A stretch of DNA of 64,000 bases from positions 9,918,001-9,982,000 of the forward strand of contig NZ_CP030771.1 in assembly GCF_006088715.1 (NCBI RefSeq), read 5' to 3'. Positions 52,233 through 60,816 of this stretch are shown here, piece after piece. The notes beneath the pieces were generated by a model. That model was not told the DNA's origin and did no database searches. It saw only the letters and a list, made by a program, of their open reading frames with translations. How positions within the stretch are numbered: the first letter of the stretch is position 1; every line of letters starts with the position of its first letter. The DNA comes from Streptomyces sp. YIM 121038 (GTDB taxonomy: Bacteria > Actinomycetota > Actinomycetes > Streptomycetales > Streptomycetaceae). Made by a program: the position numbers and the translations under genes.

Positions 52233-52535
52233 TCAAGTGAGGCTGCGGAGCCAGATGATCGCGCCGTGGAGGTGGAGTGCGGCGAGGTAGCTCTCGGGGG
52301 TCTTGTCGTAGCGGGTGGCGATACCGCGCCACGCTTTGAGTTTGTTGATCAGGCGCTCGACCGTGTTGCGGTCCCGGTAGAGGCCGGCGTCGTAGGTGAG
52401 GGGACGCCCGCCGCGGCGGCCTGCCCGGGGGCGAGCGCGAAGGACAGCGGACGGCAGCGCCGTTCGGCCGCCAGGCGCACCGTGCTGGTCAGCCCGCCCC
52501 GCGAACGCCCCAGGGCGGCGGCCTTCGCACAGGCC
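52233..52535 (-). mobile_element. IS5-type transposase remnant with internal deletion
   Basis: Minus strand. 52233-52418 encodes the C-terminus of a DDE transposase: RGGRPLTYDAGLYRDRNTVE, NKLKAWRGIATRYDKT, then LHLHGAIIWLRSLT and a stop. 52418-52535 encodes an upstream piece, ALGRSRGGLTSTVRLAAE and RPLSFALAPGQA, in another frame. The 50 or more residues normally between them, with part of the catalytic core, are missing, so the element is dead. No terminal inverted repeats are evident. Confidence 0.75.
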
Positions 52536-52802
52536 CTAACGGGAGGGGCAGGGTGCCCGATGAAGGGCGTGGCGGGCGACGGCGGCGCGTCGGAGCGCGT
52601 CGTGCCAGGGTGCGCACACGCACTCCCGGGCGCCGTGCGGGATGCGCCCGGCGCCCGGTGAGCGTCATGAGTGAGCCTCCGCAGCCTGGATGCGGGCCCG
52701 CTCCTTCCTCCTTGTGAGTGATCGACTGATGTGCGGCACGGGCCGAGCATGGAGGCAGGGCCTCGTGTGGGGCCGTTCGTTCCTCCTTGATGAGGTGTGG
52801 TT

Positions 52803-53186
52803 GTGTGGTGTCAGAAAGCGGCTCCGCGCCTCGTGCTCGGCTGCGCGCTCACCGCTGCTGTGATCGGTCTGGCGCCGGGTGCGGTCCACGCGGAACCTCG
52901 GGCCCAGGCGCGTGCCTTGGAGCCGGCCTGTGACGCACCGAGCACTGGTGAGTGCTACGTGCAATGGTTTGATCGCTTAGGCAACCGGACCATCGATCGC
53001 GACCCGGAGATCGGCGTCTGCCGCAACGTGGCCGCGGGCGCGGTGAGCGGCACCAATCGCACCAACCTCCCGCTGCACTTCTGGCCCAGAGCCAACTGCC
53101 GCGACAGCCCGACGTTCCTGCTCCCCGCGGGCTTCTCCTGGAACGACCCCTTCCAGCCCTACTTCTCGTACATGCCTGCCCGCTGA
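52803..53186 (+). CDS. Small secreted hypothetical protein
   Basis: About 127 residues from GTG 52803 (GAGG 7 nt upstream; GTG 52797 is also in frame). Signal peptide VLGCALTAAVIGLAPGAVHA, then a mature domain with four Cys (ACDAPSTGECYVQWF, IGVCRNVAAG, ANCRDSP) and aromatic-rich LHFWPRANC and WNDPFQPYFSYMPAR segments. Two disulphides are likely. I do not recognise the family; small streptomycete extracellular proteins of this kind include enzyme inhibitors. The gene stands between IS and ALF-repeat debris but looks intact. Confidence 0.6.
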   Translation: MWCQKAAPRLVLGCALTAAVIGLAPGAVHAEPRAQARALEPACDAPSTGECYVQWFDRLGNRTIDRDPEIGVCRNVAAGAVSGTNRTNLPLHFWPRANCRDSPTFLLPAGFSWNDPFQPYFSYMPAR

Positions 53187-53289
53187 GGCGCGTCGGGCAA
53201 GGGGTGCCCTCCCCCCCCTGGAGCCGGGCGCGCAGCTCCGTCTCTGTGCTCTCGCTGCTGCGCAGGATGAGCGTGCCCTCACGCGCGTG

Positions 53290-53880
53290 GGGCTGGGAGC
53301 TGGCGGAGGGCACCCTGCGTGCAGACCGTGCCGTGTCGGGCACGGCCGCGGACGTGGAGTGGTTCCTCGACACCGGCCAGCACATCGCCCGCGCCCGCGA
53401 CCAGGAGTCCGCCACCATCGAGGAACTCGTGGCGGTGGTCGAACGCGAGGGCAAGAAGGCCGACGCGAAGACGAAGCAGGCCGAAGAGGCCGCCGCCCGC
53501 GCCCAGACCGCCGCGGAGAAGGCCAAGGAAGCGGCGGAGAAGGCCGCGGCCGAGGCCAAGGCGGCCCGGGCCGACGTGGTGAAGTCCGGCAGAGCCGCAC
53601 GCAAAGCCGCCGAGTCGGCCAAAGGCCCGGCCAACTCCGCCCGGGCCGCGATCCGCGCCTCCCACGCCGCCGTTCAGGCCTCGCGCCGCGCCGCCTACGC
53701 CTCCACCGCAGCGAGCCAGGCCGCCGCCAGCGCGGGTCCGCCGCCGCAGCCGCCTACGGGGCCGCCATCGCCGCGTCCAAGGACGCCCGCGCGCGGCCGC
53801 CGCCAAGAACGCCGCCGTCGCCGCGCGCAACGCCGTAGCCAAGGCCCGCACCGCGTGGCCGATGAGTTTGTGGCCCCCGG
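53290..53880 (+). pseudogene. Frameshifted ALF-repeat-like protein fragment
   Basis: The plus strand starts mid-protein: DVEWFLDTGQHIARARDQES matches the ALF repeat (FLxTGQxxARxxD) of actinobacterial polymorphic-toxin-like proteins. A long Ala/Lys coiled-coil follows (AAARAQTAAEKAKEAAEKAA). Near 53740 sense moves to a second frame (AAAAYGAAIAASKDARA) and near 53800 to a third (AAAAKNAAVAARNAVAKAR). No proper start and at least two frameshifts: a dead gene missing its head and any toxin tip. Confidence 0.65.
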
Positions 53881-53919
53881 CCGGTCCAAGCTCGTGACAC
53901 CTCAGGAAAGGACACTGCC

Positions 53920-54525
53920 ATGTCGGAGCTTCTCGTCGACTTCATCACTTCCCTCGACGGTCACGCATCGGGAGAGGGATGGCCCGGGTTCTGGGGCCTG
54001 GAGGGCCCGGAGTACCTCGCATGGCTCGGGAAGCAGCCCGAGGTCACCTATCTGATGGGAGCGAACACCTACCGCCTGATGTCGGGCTTCGCCGCGGGCG
54101 AGGTCCCCGGCGGCCAGGACGAGTTCAGGCCCGAGGAAGAGGCGTCCGTGGACGAGCTCACGCAAGCGTCCAAGGTGGTGTTCTCCTCCTCCATCGAGGA
54201 GCCGCTGACGTGGGCCAACTCCACGCTCGTGCGCGGCGACGCCGTCGAGGCGGTCCGTGCCATGAAGTCGGGCGGCTCGGGGCTCCTCAGCACGATCGGC
54301 AGCCTCAGTCTGTGCCGGTCCCTGCTGCGGGCCGGACTCGTCGACCGCTTCCGGGTCGTGATGTTCCCGGTGATCACCGGGGCCACGGGCGCGGAACGCA
54401 TCTACGACGGCTATCCGGACGTCGCCCTGGAGATGACCGAGCACCGCACCTTCGACGGCCGCATCCAGCTCGTCGAGTACAAGCCCCGCGTGCTCGAGCA
54501 CCCACCGCTCCACACCCCCGCGTGA
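53920..54525 (+). CDS. Dihydrofolate reductase / RibD C-terminal-like protein
   Basis: A 201-residue protein of the RibD_C/DHFR-like family: ELLVDFITSLDGHASGEGWPGFWG at the N-terminus (YVxxSLDG signature), VTYLMGANTYRLMSGF, KVVFSSSIEEPLTWANSTLV and a C-terminal VVMFPVITGATGAERIY core. GGAAAGGAC precedes the ATG. Family members are NADPH-dependent reductases of unclear substrate, frequent in streptomycetes. Intact within the decay zone. Confidence 0.88.
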   Translation: MSELLVDFITSLDGHASGEGWPGFWGLEGPEYLAWLGKQPEVTYLMGANTYRLMSGFAAGEVPGGQDEFRPEEEASVDELTQASKVVFSSSIEEPLTWANSTLVRGDAVEAVRAMKSGGSGLLSTIGSLSLCRSLLRAGLVDRFRVVMFPVITGATGAERIYDGYPDVALEMTEHRTFDGRIQLVEYKPRVLEHPPLHTPA

Positions 54526-54639
54526 CCTCACCCCGCCCGCCGGTCTGCACGGCCGCCAGGCCGCGCCGACGGGCGCAGAGCAAGACCTGATAGGGGGCGA
54601 ACGGCCAACGTCAGGACGCCCGGGGACCTCGAGGACGAC

Positions 54640-54828
54640 GTGGTGGAGCTGGCCCGCGCGGAGGCCCGGCAGTGGCTGACGGTGGGTGCCACCTCGCCGG
54701 TCACCGTGGCGGTTGACACCCTGGGCGGCGCGGCCGCGGAGCAGCACTACGGCTCCGACTTGGTGCGCCGTGGTCTGGAGCTGGTGAGCGGTGCCCGCGA
54801 CTCGCTGATGACCTTCGGGCGCCGGTAG
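54640..54828 (+). CDS. Doubtful 62-residue protein
   Basis: GTG 54640 with GAGG about 8 nt upstream; encodes MVELARAEARQWLTVGATSP then a helical region with VDTLGGAAAEQHYGSDLVRR and a stop. Codon third positions are strongly G/C as in real genes, but the frame is also open further upstream, so this may be the end of a truncated protein. Family unknown. Confidence 0.3.
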   Translation: MVELARAEARQWLTVGATSPVTVAVDTLGGAAAEQHYGSDLVRRGLELVSGARDSLMTFGRR

Positions 54829-55264
54829 GCGGGTGGGATGAGCGAGACGACCACGCCCGTCGCGCGGCCGGAGCTGCCCGCCACCGACACGCCGGAGCTG
54901 TGCGGCGGCCTTGCCTGCGTTGCGCTGTATGCCGCTCGTGAGGCCGCCAGGAAGCGACGACTACGCCCGGGGCGGGCTCACCGCGATGGCCCAGGGCGAC
55001 ACGCAGCCTCGCGAAGTCGCTGGGTATCAACGGGGCCAGCAGAAGGTGTGCCACCGCCTTTCCTTCCGGATCATGCGGAGACGGAAGGCGATAGCGCCGC
55101 CCCTGCTCGATCAACGCCTGCGCGTCAGTGATCGCACGCTCACATTTCCTCGTCACCGCGACCGCGGCGCGCTGGGTGCCGGTTCCTGGCTCAATTTCGA
55201 TGCCTGGCGTGATGGCCGGAAAAGAAGGTCTGAGGGCGGCGTTCCCCAGCTACCTTGACGCCGT

Positions 55265-55840
55265 CTGGAGGAAGTGCATGGAATTCAGGCCTGGAGTCGT
55301 ACTGCCGGCCCTTGCGCTCGTATCGCACGGTGCGGCGGTGGTGGCCGAACAGCCACGAGAGCGACCGCTCGACCTTCCAGCGGTGTCACCGAGCCGCTTG
55401 CTGGAGTCGATCCGGGGGCGGCTGACGCGCGGGACGAAGGTGCGTTCTCGCAGTCAGGCGAGGTACTCGGCGGAGCGGAGCTTGCCGCCGGGGCGGCGCC
55501 TGCGGTGCCTGCGCCGAGCGCATCCGGTGGGCACCCCGAGCCGAGCCCGTCCAAGACCTTCCGATGCAACTGCCGCCACACCTCCGTCGCCTCGGCCCAG
55601 GCGGTGCACCGGCGACGTGCCCTGGCCGGGAAGACCTCGAAGATCTTCGGCAGGTGCCGCCAGGCGCGCCCACCGGTGACGACGTACACCACGGCCGTGC
55701 ACATCGCTCGCTCATCGACCGGAGCGGTCCCACCGCCCGGCGGACGGGTGGAGTAGAAGGAAGGCAGCAACGGGGCGGCCGAATCCCGCAGTTCGTCACG
55801 AACCAATCGGTGCGACAGACACATGTCCACGGCCCGACAT
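55265..55840 (-). mobile_element. Second IS5-type transposase remnant
   Basis: Minus strand. The N-terminal part (about 55840-55560) reads LVRDELRDSAAPLLPSF, VDERAMCTAVVYVVTGGRAW, RHLPKIFEVFPARARRRCTAW and LHRKVLDGLG, the usual opening of streptomycete IS5-type transposases. The middle is deleted; GGKLRSAEYLA is followed by an in-frame stop, then RERTFVPRVSRPRIDSSKRLG and, in a shifted frame, RWKVERSLSWLFGHHRRTVR and YERKGRQ, the family's C-terminal catalytic block. The element is therefore inactive and lies 55 bp or more beyond any intact gene. Confidence 0.75.
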
Positions 55841-55972
55841 GTCGCCTTGAGTACCACCACGTGAAAGCGCTTACGACAGAACCTGGTCACGGCTGGCGTC
55901 CCGTTCGGCGCGGTCATCAGTGTCTATCCATCATCCGCCCAGTCCCGGTTGGGCTCGCGAAGGGAATGCTCA

Positions 55973-56920
55973 TTGTTAGGCGTGGAGATATTACGTAGCC
56001 TGGGACTTCCAGAACAGGACGACTACAGCCTCAGTCGTTCACCGCATTCTTTCCCCGATGGTGCCGACTTCCGGATCGAAGTGCCGGTCGTCAACAGCTT
56101 CAGCACCTTCCGAGCACTGGTGGATCAGGCCCGGCGCAGAGGCATGACCGTGAACAGAGTGACCGAGACGGTCGGTCTCTTCCGGCACACCAGGGAAGAA
56201 CTGACCGACTATCTGAGGCTGGCCGCGGACGAAGGCATCACCACGGTCTTCTCGGTGGGCCCGCGTGCCACGTACGACACGTGCCCCACCCGATTGACTC
56301 AGCACGGCAGTTTCATCGGGTACCGGCTGCGCGGGTTCGACCAGATCCGGCGCGCGCTCGACGACGTGCTGCGCGGCCTCGAATTGGGCTGCCGTTCGTT
56401 CGTCGTGTACGACGAGGGATTGCTGAAGACACTCGGGCAGGCCAGGAAGGCGGGTCTGCTGCCGGCGGACACCACGTTCAAGGCCTCCGCGCACCTCGGC
56501 TACGCCAATCCCATCAGCATCTCGATGCTGGAGGAGTTCGGCGCGGACAGCATCAACCCGGTCAGGGACCTCCCCCTGCCCGCCATCGCGGCTGTCCGGC
56601 AGCAGATCGCCGTGCCGCTCGACGTGCATACGGACAACCCGCCGTCATCCGGCGGGTTCATCAGAACGTACGAGGCACCCGACATCGTGCGCGTCGCACG
56701 ACCGGTGTATCTGAAGACGGGCAATTCAGTGGTCGGTGCGCACGGCCAGTTCACCGGAGCCGAGGACGGCGAGAGAATGGCGGACCAGGCCTCCATCACG
56801 CTGGAGACGGTACAGCGGTTCGCACCCGAAGTGAGGCAGAGTCCCGCGGGTTCACCAGCACCGGGAGGCGCGGTTTCCAGCCGGGCTGCGAGCGAGGAGC
56901 CCGCCGGGAGCATACGATGA
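55973..56920 (+). CDS. U32-peptidase-like TIM-barrel protein, first gene of the coupled pathway
   Basis: About 315 residues from TTG 55973 (AAGGGA 8 nt upstream; GTG 55982 and TTG 55949 are alternatives). Alternating strand/helix pattern of a TIM barrel: FRIEVPVVNSFSTFRALVDQARRRG, ITTVFSVGPRATYDT, GCRSFVVYDEGLLKTLGQARKAG, TTFKASAHLGYANPISISMLEEFGADSI, VPLDVHTDNPPSSGGFIRTYEAPDIVRVARPVYLKTGN. The last block resembles U32 peptidase-like proteins (COG0826), several of which act in tailoring reactions rather than proteolysis. No signal peptide. It overlaps the aminotransferase gene as ATGA. The reaction in this pathway is unknown. Confidence 0.6.
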   Translation: MLGVEILRSLGLPEQDDYSLSRSPHSFPDGADFRIEVPVVNSFSTFRALVDQARRRGMTVNRVTETVGLFRHTREELTDYLRLAADEGITTVFSVGPRATYDTCPTRLTQHGSFIGYRLRGFDQIRRALDDVLRGLELGCRSFVVYDEGLLKTLGQARKAGLLPADTTFKASAHLGYANPISISMLEEFGADSINPVRDLPLPAIAAVRQQIAVPLDVHTDNPPSSGGFIRTYEAPDIVRVARPVYLKTGNSVVGAHGQFTGAEDGERMADQASITLETVQRFAPEVRQSPAGSPAPGGAVSSRAASEEPAGSIR

Positions 56921-58128
56921 CGCATCCGGCGCTGGTGGCCACCCTGCTCGATGGCCCGGTCATGCGCAGTGGCAGCGGCTCCTGGCTCGTCGACATCGAG
57001 GGAAACCGCTATCTGGACTGTGTCGCGGGGCCCGGTGTGCACCTGCTGGGCCACGGTCATCCGGCGGTGGTCTCGGCAATCGAGCGGCAAGCGGGCGCAC
57101 TCGTTCATTCGAGTTTTCAGCTCAATGAACCGGTCATCGCATTGGCGGAAGAGCTCACCGAACTGGCCGGTGGCTCGTTTCAGCGCGTCTTTTTCGCCAA
57201 CAGCGGCTCCGAAGCGATCGAGACCGCGGTCAAGCTGGCCAAGAAGTTCCAGGCCTCCCGCGGCAGGTTCGGCCATTCCATCGCCGCGCTGGAGAACGGT
57301 TATCACGGGCGGTCCGGCATCGCGCTCGCACTCACCGGGATGAACATCTACAAGACGGGTCTGCCCGGTTTCAGTCTCTATCCGGGGATCGTGCACCTGC
57401 CGGTGCCCCGAACCGGCGAGGTGGACCTCGACGAGCTGGGACGCCAACTGGACGCGCGGTCCCAGGACGACCTGCTCGCCGTCGTCGCGGAACCGGTGCT
57501 TGGAGTGGGCGGGGTGATCGTGCCTGCCGATGGCTTCCTCCGCGCGCTGCGCGAACTGTGCGACGCACGGGGTGCGCTGCTGATCTTCGACGAGATCTTC
57601 ACCGGCCTCGGCAGGACAGGCACGACGTTCGCCTTCGAGCGCTCCGGAGTGAGGCCGGACATCCTGGTGGTCGGCAAGCCGCTCGGCGCCGGCCTGCCGG
57701 TCGGCGCCGTCCTGACCCCGGACGACCTCGGCTCGTGCTGGGCACCCGTCGACCACTCGACCACGTTCGGCGGGAACGGGGCCCTGGTGGGCGCGGTGGG
57801 CAAGGCGGTGCTCCGGGAGCTGACCGCGGGCGGCCTGGCAGACGCGTCGGAACGAGCGGGCAACCAGCTGATGGACGCGCTGCGTTCCGCGGCGCCGGCG
57901 GACGTCGAGGTGCGCGGGCAGGGGCTGCTCATCGGCCTGGAGTGGCCCTCGCCCGATCAGGCCATGGCGTTCCGGCGCCAGATGATGGCGCGCGGCGTCC
58001 TCGTGGGCGTCGGCGGCCAGCGACGCTCGGTCGTGCGTCTCACCCCGCCGCTGAACATCACCTCCGAGGACCTCAAGCTCCTGGAGAGCACCACGCTCTC
58101 CGTGTTCGACGAGGTGGTGCGCCGGTGA
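56917..58128 (+). CDS. Class III PLP aminotransferase
   Basis: A 403-residue fold-type I aminotransferase of the ornithine/GABA/acetylornithine group: RYLDCVAGPGVHLLGHGHPAVV, VFFANSGSEAIETAVKLAKKF, YHGRSG, LLIFDEIFTGLGRTG and the PLP lysine in VVGKPLGAG (Lys254), then STTFGGNGALVGAVG. It moves amino groups to or from terminal aldehydes. Directly following is a ProA-like reductase that makes such an aldehyde, so the two should act in sequence, as in ornithine or acetylornithine synthesis. Starts and stops overlap both neighbours by 4 nt. Confidence 0.92.
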   Translation: MTHPALVATLLDGPVMRSGSGSWLVDIEGNRYLDCVAGPGVHLLGHGHPAVVSAIERQAGALVHSSFQLNEPVIALAEELTELAGGSFQRVFFANSGSEAIETAVKLAKKFQASRGRFGHSIAALENGYHGRSGIALALTGMNIYKTGLPGFSLYPGIVHLPVPRTGEVDLDELGRQLDARSQDDLLAVVAEPVLGVGGVIVPADGFLRALRELCDARGALLIFDEIFTGLGRTGTTFAFERSGVRPDILVVGKPLGAGLPVGAVLTPDDLGSCWAPVDHSTTFGGNGALVGAVGKAVLRELTAGGLADASERAGNQLMDALRSAAPADVEVRGQGLLIGLEWPSPDQAMAFRRQMMARGVLVGVGGQRRSVVRLTPPLNITSEDLKLLESTTLSVFDEVVRR

Positions 58129-59369
58129 CCGGGGACGTGGTCGACCGGCGGGCCGCGGCGGCAGCGGCACGGTTGACAGGAGACCAGAAGCGCGCCGCCC
58201 TGCACGCGGTGGCGGATGCGATGGCGGAGCGGTTCGGCGAGATCGCTGAGACCAACAAGGACGAGTTCGCACGGGCGGAGCGGACAGGCTCGGTCACGGG
58301 CAAGGCGCTGCGGCGGATGCTGGTGGAACGCCCCCGGTTCGACCGGATCATCAACGGTGTCCGGTGGCTCGCCGAGTGCCCGGACCCGGTGGGAGAGATC
58401 TCTGAACTCCGTCCGCAGCCGAACGGCCTCCTGGTCGGCCGGATGCGCGTTCCGCTCGGAGTCATCGCTGCCGTGTACGAAAGCCGTCCCGAGGTGACCC
58501 TCGAGGCCGCGGCGATGGCGCTGAAGAGCGGCAACGCCATCGTCCTCCGGGGTGGCAGGGAATCGACGCGGACGAACCGGCTACTGGTGCGGATCATCCA
58601 GGACTGCCTGAAGGACGTCGGTGTCCCACCGGGCACCATCCGGTACGTCGACGATCCGTCACGGGAGGCACTGTGGGACCTGCTCGGCGGCGACCACCGG
58701 ATCGACCTGGTCGTGGCCAGGGGCAGCGACGCCTTCATCGCTGAGGTGCGGCGGCGCTCTCCCTGGCCGGTCCTCGCGTCCGGCGGCGGCAACTGCCACA
58801 TCTACGTCGACGCGTCGGCGGACCTCGACTCGGCGACCCGGATCGTGCTCAACGCGAAACTCTCCGCGCCGACCATGTGCAACGCGGTGGAGACCGTGCT
58901 GGTGCACGCCGCGCACGCGCCGGGCTACGTCAGCAGCCTGGTCGCCGAACTGCACCGGGCCGAGGTCGCCGTGCACGGCTGCCTCCAGGTGTGCGCGGCG
59001 GCCCCGGAGGCCACCCGGGCCGACGAGAAGGACTGGCGCGCGGAGTTCCTCGGCCCGACCGTGGCCATGCGCGTGGTGCCGGACCTGGAGACCGCCGTCG
59101 ACCACATCAACACGTACGGCACCGGGCATTCGGAGGCGATCGTGACGGCCGACCTGGCGAACGCCCGCCAGTTCCAGTACGCGGTGGACGCGGCCGCCGT
59201 CTTCGTCAACGCGTCGACCCGGTTCACCTACGGTTATGAGTTCGGTCTCGGGCCGATGCTGGGCGTCTCCACGCAGAAGCTGCACGCGCGAGGGCCGATC
59301 GGCGTCACCGACCTCACGTCGAGGAAGTTCGTCGTGACGGGTGCCGGTCAGTTGCGGACGGCGCCATGA
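58125..59369 (+). CDS. ProA-like gamma-glutamyl-phosphate (acyl-phosphate) reductase
   Basis: A 414-residue aldehyde dehydrogenase-superfamily protein close to glutamate-5-semialdehyde dehydrogenase: RMRVPLGVIAAVYESRPEVTLEAAAMALKSGNAIVLRGG, catalytic Cys252 in LSAPTMCNAVETVLVH, and STQKLHARGPIGVTDLTSRK. ProA reduces gamma-glutamyl phosphate to the semialdehyde with NADPH. Here no glutamate kinase is adjacent, and the usual RFTDGGEFGLG block reads RFTYGYEFGLG, hinting at an altered substrate. GTG 58125 overlaps the upstream stop; the next gene overlaps its own stop. Probably a dedicated pathway enzyme, not the housekeeping proA. Confidence 0.85.
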   Translation: MTGDVVDRRAAAAAARLTGDQKRAALHAVADAMAERFGEIAETNKDEFARAERTGSVTGKALRRMLVERPRFDRIINGVRWLAECPDPVGEISELRPQPNGLLVGRMRVPLGVIAAVYESRPEVTLEAAAMALKSGNAIVLRGGRESTRTNRLLVRIIQDCLKDVGVPPGTIRYVDDPSREALWDLLGGDHRIDLVVARGSDAFIAEVRRRSPWPVLASGGGNCHIYVDASADLDSATRIVLNAKLSAPTMCNAVETVLVHAAHAPGYVSSLVAELHRAEVAVHGCLQVCAAAPEATRADEKDWRAEFLGPTVAMRVVPDLETAVDHINTYGTGHSEAIVTADLANARQFQYAVDAAAVFVNASTRFTYGYEFGLGPMLGVSTQKLHARGPIGVTDLTSRKFVVTGAGQLRTAP

Positions 59370-59419
59370 GCGGGCCGGCAGGTGACGGGGCCATGAGCGG
59401 GCCGGCAGGTGACGGGCTG
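59366..59419 (+). repeat. 27-bp tandem duplication of a gene start
   Basis: ATGAGCGGGCCGGCAGG at 59366 and again at 59393; 24 of the first 24 bases are identical before the units differ (GCC versus CTG). The duplication carries the start codon of the ThiM-like gene and is in frame, giving MSGPAGDGAMSGPAGDG. Confidence 0.93.
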
Positions 59420-60214
59420 ATCGCCGCGATCCGCGAGCGCCGCCCGCTCGTACACATGATCACCAACCTGGTGTCGATGGCCGCCTGCGCGCAGACCGTG
59501 AAGTCGCTGGGCGCTGCGACCATCTTCGCGCACGCGGCCGAGGAGGCGGCGGAGATCGCCGGGACGGCGGACGCGGTCGTGCTGAACGTCGGGACCTCGG
59601 TGCCGGGCATGGACCGGACCGTACTGCGGGTGGCCGAGACCTGTGCGGCACGGTCGATCCCCGTCGTCCTCGACCCGTTGGGCTCCGGAGCCAGCCGGTT
59701 CCGCTCGAACCTCGCCAGGGCGCTGCTCGACACCGGAGCCGTCCGCATGGTGTCCGGCAATGTCGCCGAGCTGGCGGACCTGTGCGGTGTCCCCTCGGTG
59801 ATGCGTGGCGCCGACGCCGTCAGCGCCACAGCTCCGGCGGATGAGGTGTGCCGGAAGCTGGCCGAGTCCGCTCAGGTCGTCGCCGCCGTCTCCGGCCGCA
59901 CCGACTACGTCGGCGACGGACGGCGGCTGGCCGCGATCGCCAACGGACATCCGGTCATGGGGCAGGTGGTCGGCACCGGCAGTGCGCGGTCCGCGGTGCT
60001 CGGCGCCTTCGCGGCCGTCGCGGGTGAGGACGTGTTCACCGCGACGGTCACCGGGGTCTGCGCCTATGGCATCGCCGGTGAACTGGCGGCGGCCACCGGC
60101 AAAGGACCCGGATACTTCCTGCCCGAGCTCTGCAATCAGCTGTTCGCCATCGACGACGAGGTGGTCGCGACCCGGTCACAGGTCACCACGTCCGCCCCCA
60201 GGGAGACATCGTGA
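59366..60214 (+). CDS. ThiM-like (hydroxyethylthiazole kinase family) kinase
   Basis: A 282-residue ribokinase-superfamily protein of the ThiM group: PLVHMITNLVSMAACAQTVKSLGA (substrate pocket), GTADAVVLNVGT, IPVVLDPLGSGASRFRS, VSGNVAEL and the catalytic/ATP region VVGTGSARSAVLGAFAAV. Canonical ThiM proteins have GTGCxxSA in this place; here it is GTGSARSA. With no other thiamine genes nearby, it more likely phosphorylates a pathway hydroxyl compound. Its first 17 residues repeat themselves (MSGPAGDG twice), so translation may begin at 59366 or 59393. Confidence 0.78.
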   Translation: MSGPAGDGAMSGPAGDGLIAAIRERRPLVHMITNLVSMAACAQTVKSLGAATIFAHAAEEAAEIAGTADAVVLNVGTSVPGMDRTVLRVAETCAARSIPVVLDPLGSGASRFRSNLARALLDTGAVRMVSGNVAELADLCGVPSVMRGADAVSATAPADEVCRKLAESAQVVAAVSGRTDYVGDGRRLAAIANGHPVMGQVVGTGSARSAVLGAFAAVAGEDVFTATVTGVCAYGIAGELAAATGKGPGYFLPELCNQLFAIDDEVVATRSQVTTSAPRETS

Positions 60215-60816
60215 AGTGGGTGGAGTGGCTGCCCGAGCTCACCAGGATCGGTGACGACGGCCTGCGGGACAGGACGGTCGACGTGCTGACCGAGGCCGCG
60301 AGGCGCGGTGGCTGGGCCGACCCGAGCATCATGTGGTACGTCGAGGAGACCGCGTCCGGAGCGCCACCGGTCGTCCGCACGGAGGTGAGGCTGGTCGATC
60401 ACCTCCGGCTGGTGGCGGCCGCCGCGGCCGACATGGCGGAGGAGTGCAACCGGATCGTGGGCTCCCGCACCAGGGTGGACCACGTCCTGGCCGGCGGGCT
60501 GCTGCACGACGTCGGCCTGTTCGAGCTCTTCGGACCGAAGAGCCCGGCCGAACCGGCGGTGCCGGTGCTGCGCCGGCCGTTGCTGCTGCGCCACCCGTAC
60601 ACAGGCGCGCGGCTCGCCGAGGAGATGGGCCTGCCGACCGAGGTGGTGCACATCATCGCGACCCACTCCGTCGAGGGGGAGCACACCAAGCGCAGCAAGG
60701 AGTCGGCGCTGGTGCACTGGGCGGACTGGGCGACCTACGACGTGATGCGGGAGGCACTGTTCCCGAACGCGCCGCAAGAACGAGCCTTTTACTACTCTCC
60801 GGGGGGCGCGTCATGA
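60211..60816 (+). CDS. HD-domain phosphohydrolase-like protein
   Basis: A 201-residue HD-superfamily protein: RLVDHLRLVAAAAADMAEE, the metal pair HD in AGGLLHDVGLFELFG, HPYTGARLAEEMGLPTEVVHIIATHSVEGE and SALVHWADWATYD give the H...HD...H...D pattern. Such proteins hydrolyse nucleotides or phosphoesters, or with a di-iron site oxidise C-P or C-C bonds (PhnZ, MIOX). Which applies here is unclear. GTG 60211 and TGA 60816 overlap both neighbours. Confidence 0.8.
   Translation: MKWVEWLPELTRIGDDGLRDRTVDVLTEAARRGGWADPSIMWYVEETASGAPPVVRTEVRLVDHLRLVAAAAADMAEECNRIVGSRTRVDHVLAGGLLHDVGLFELFGPKSPAEPAVPVLRRPLLLRHPYTGARLAEEMGLPTEVVHIIATHSVEGEHTKRSKESALVHWADWATYDVMREALFPNAPQERAFYYSPGGAS

Larger units (their letters stand above)
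54526..55972. other. 1.4-kb region with remnants and one doubtful small gene
   Basis: After the reductase gene. Besides the small open frame at 54640 and the IS5-type remnant at 55265-55840, I see only fragments in changing frames, such as ITDAQALIEQGRRYRLPSP on the minus strand near 55080-55140. It looks like the junction of old insertions. Confidence 0.55.

Noticed and set aside
59366..60214. Thiamine salvage kinase (thiM)
   Set aside because: The fold fits, but there is no thiamine gene or TPP riboswitch-like leader nearby and the ThiM cysteine motif is changed; kept as ThiM-like only.
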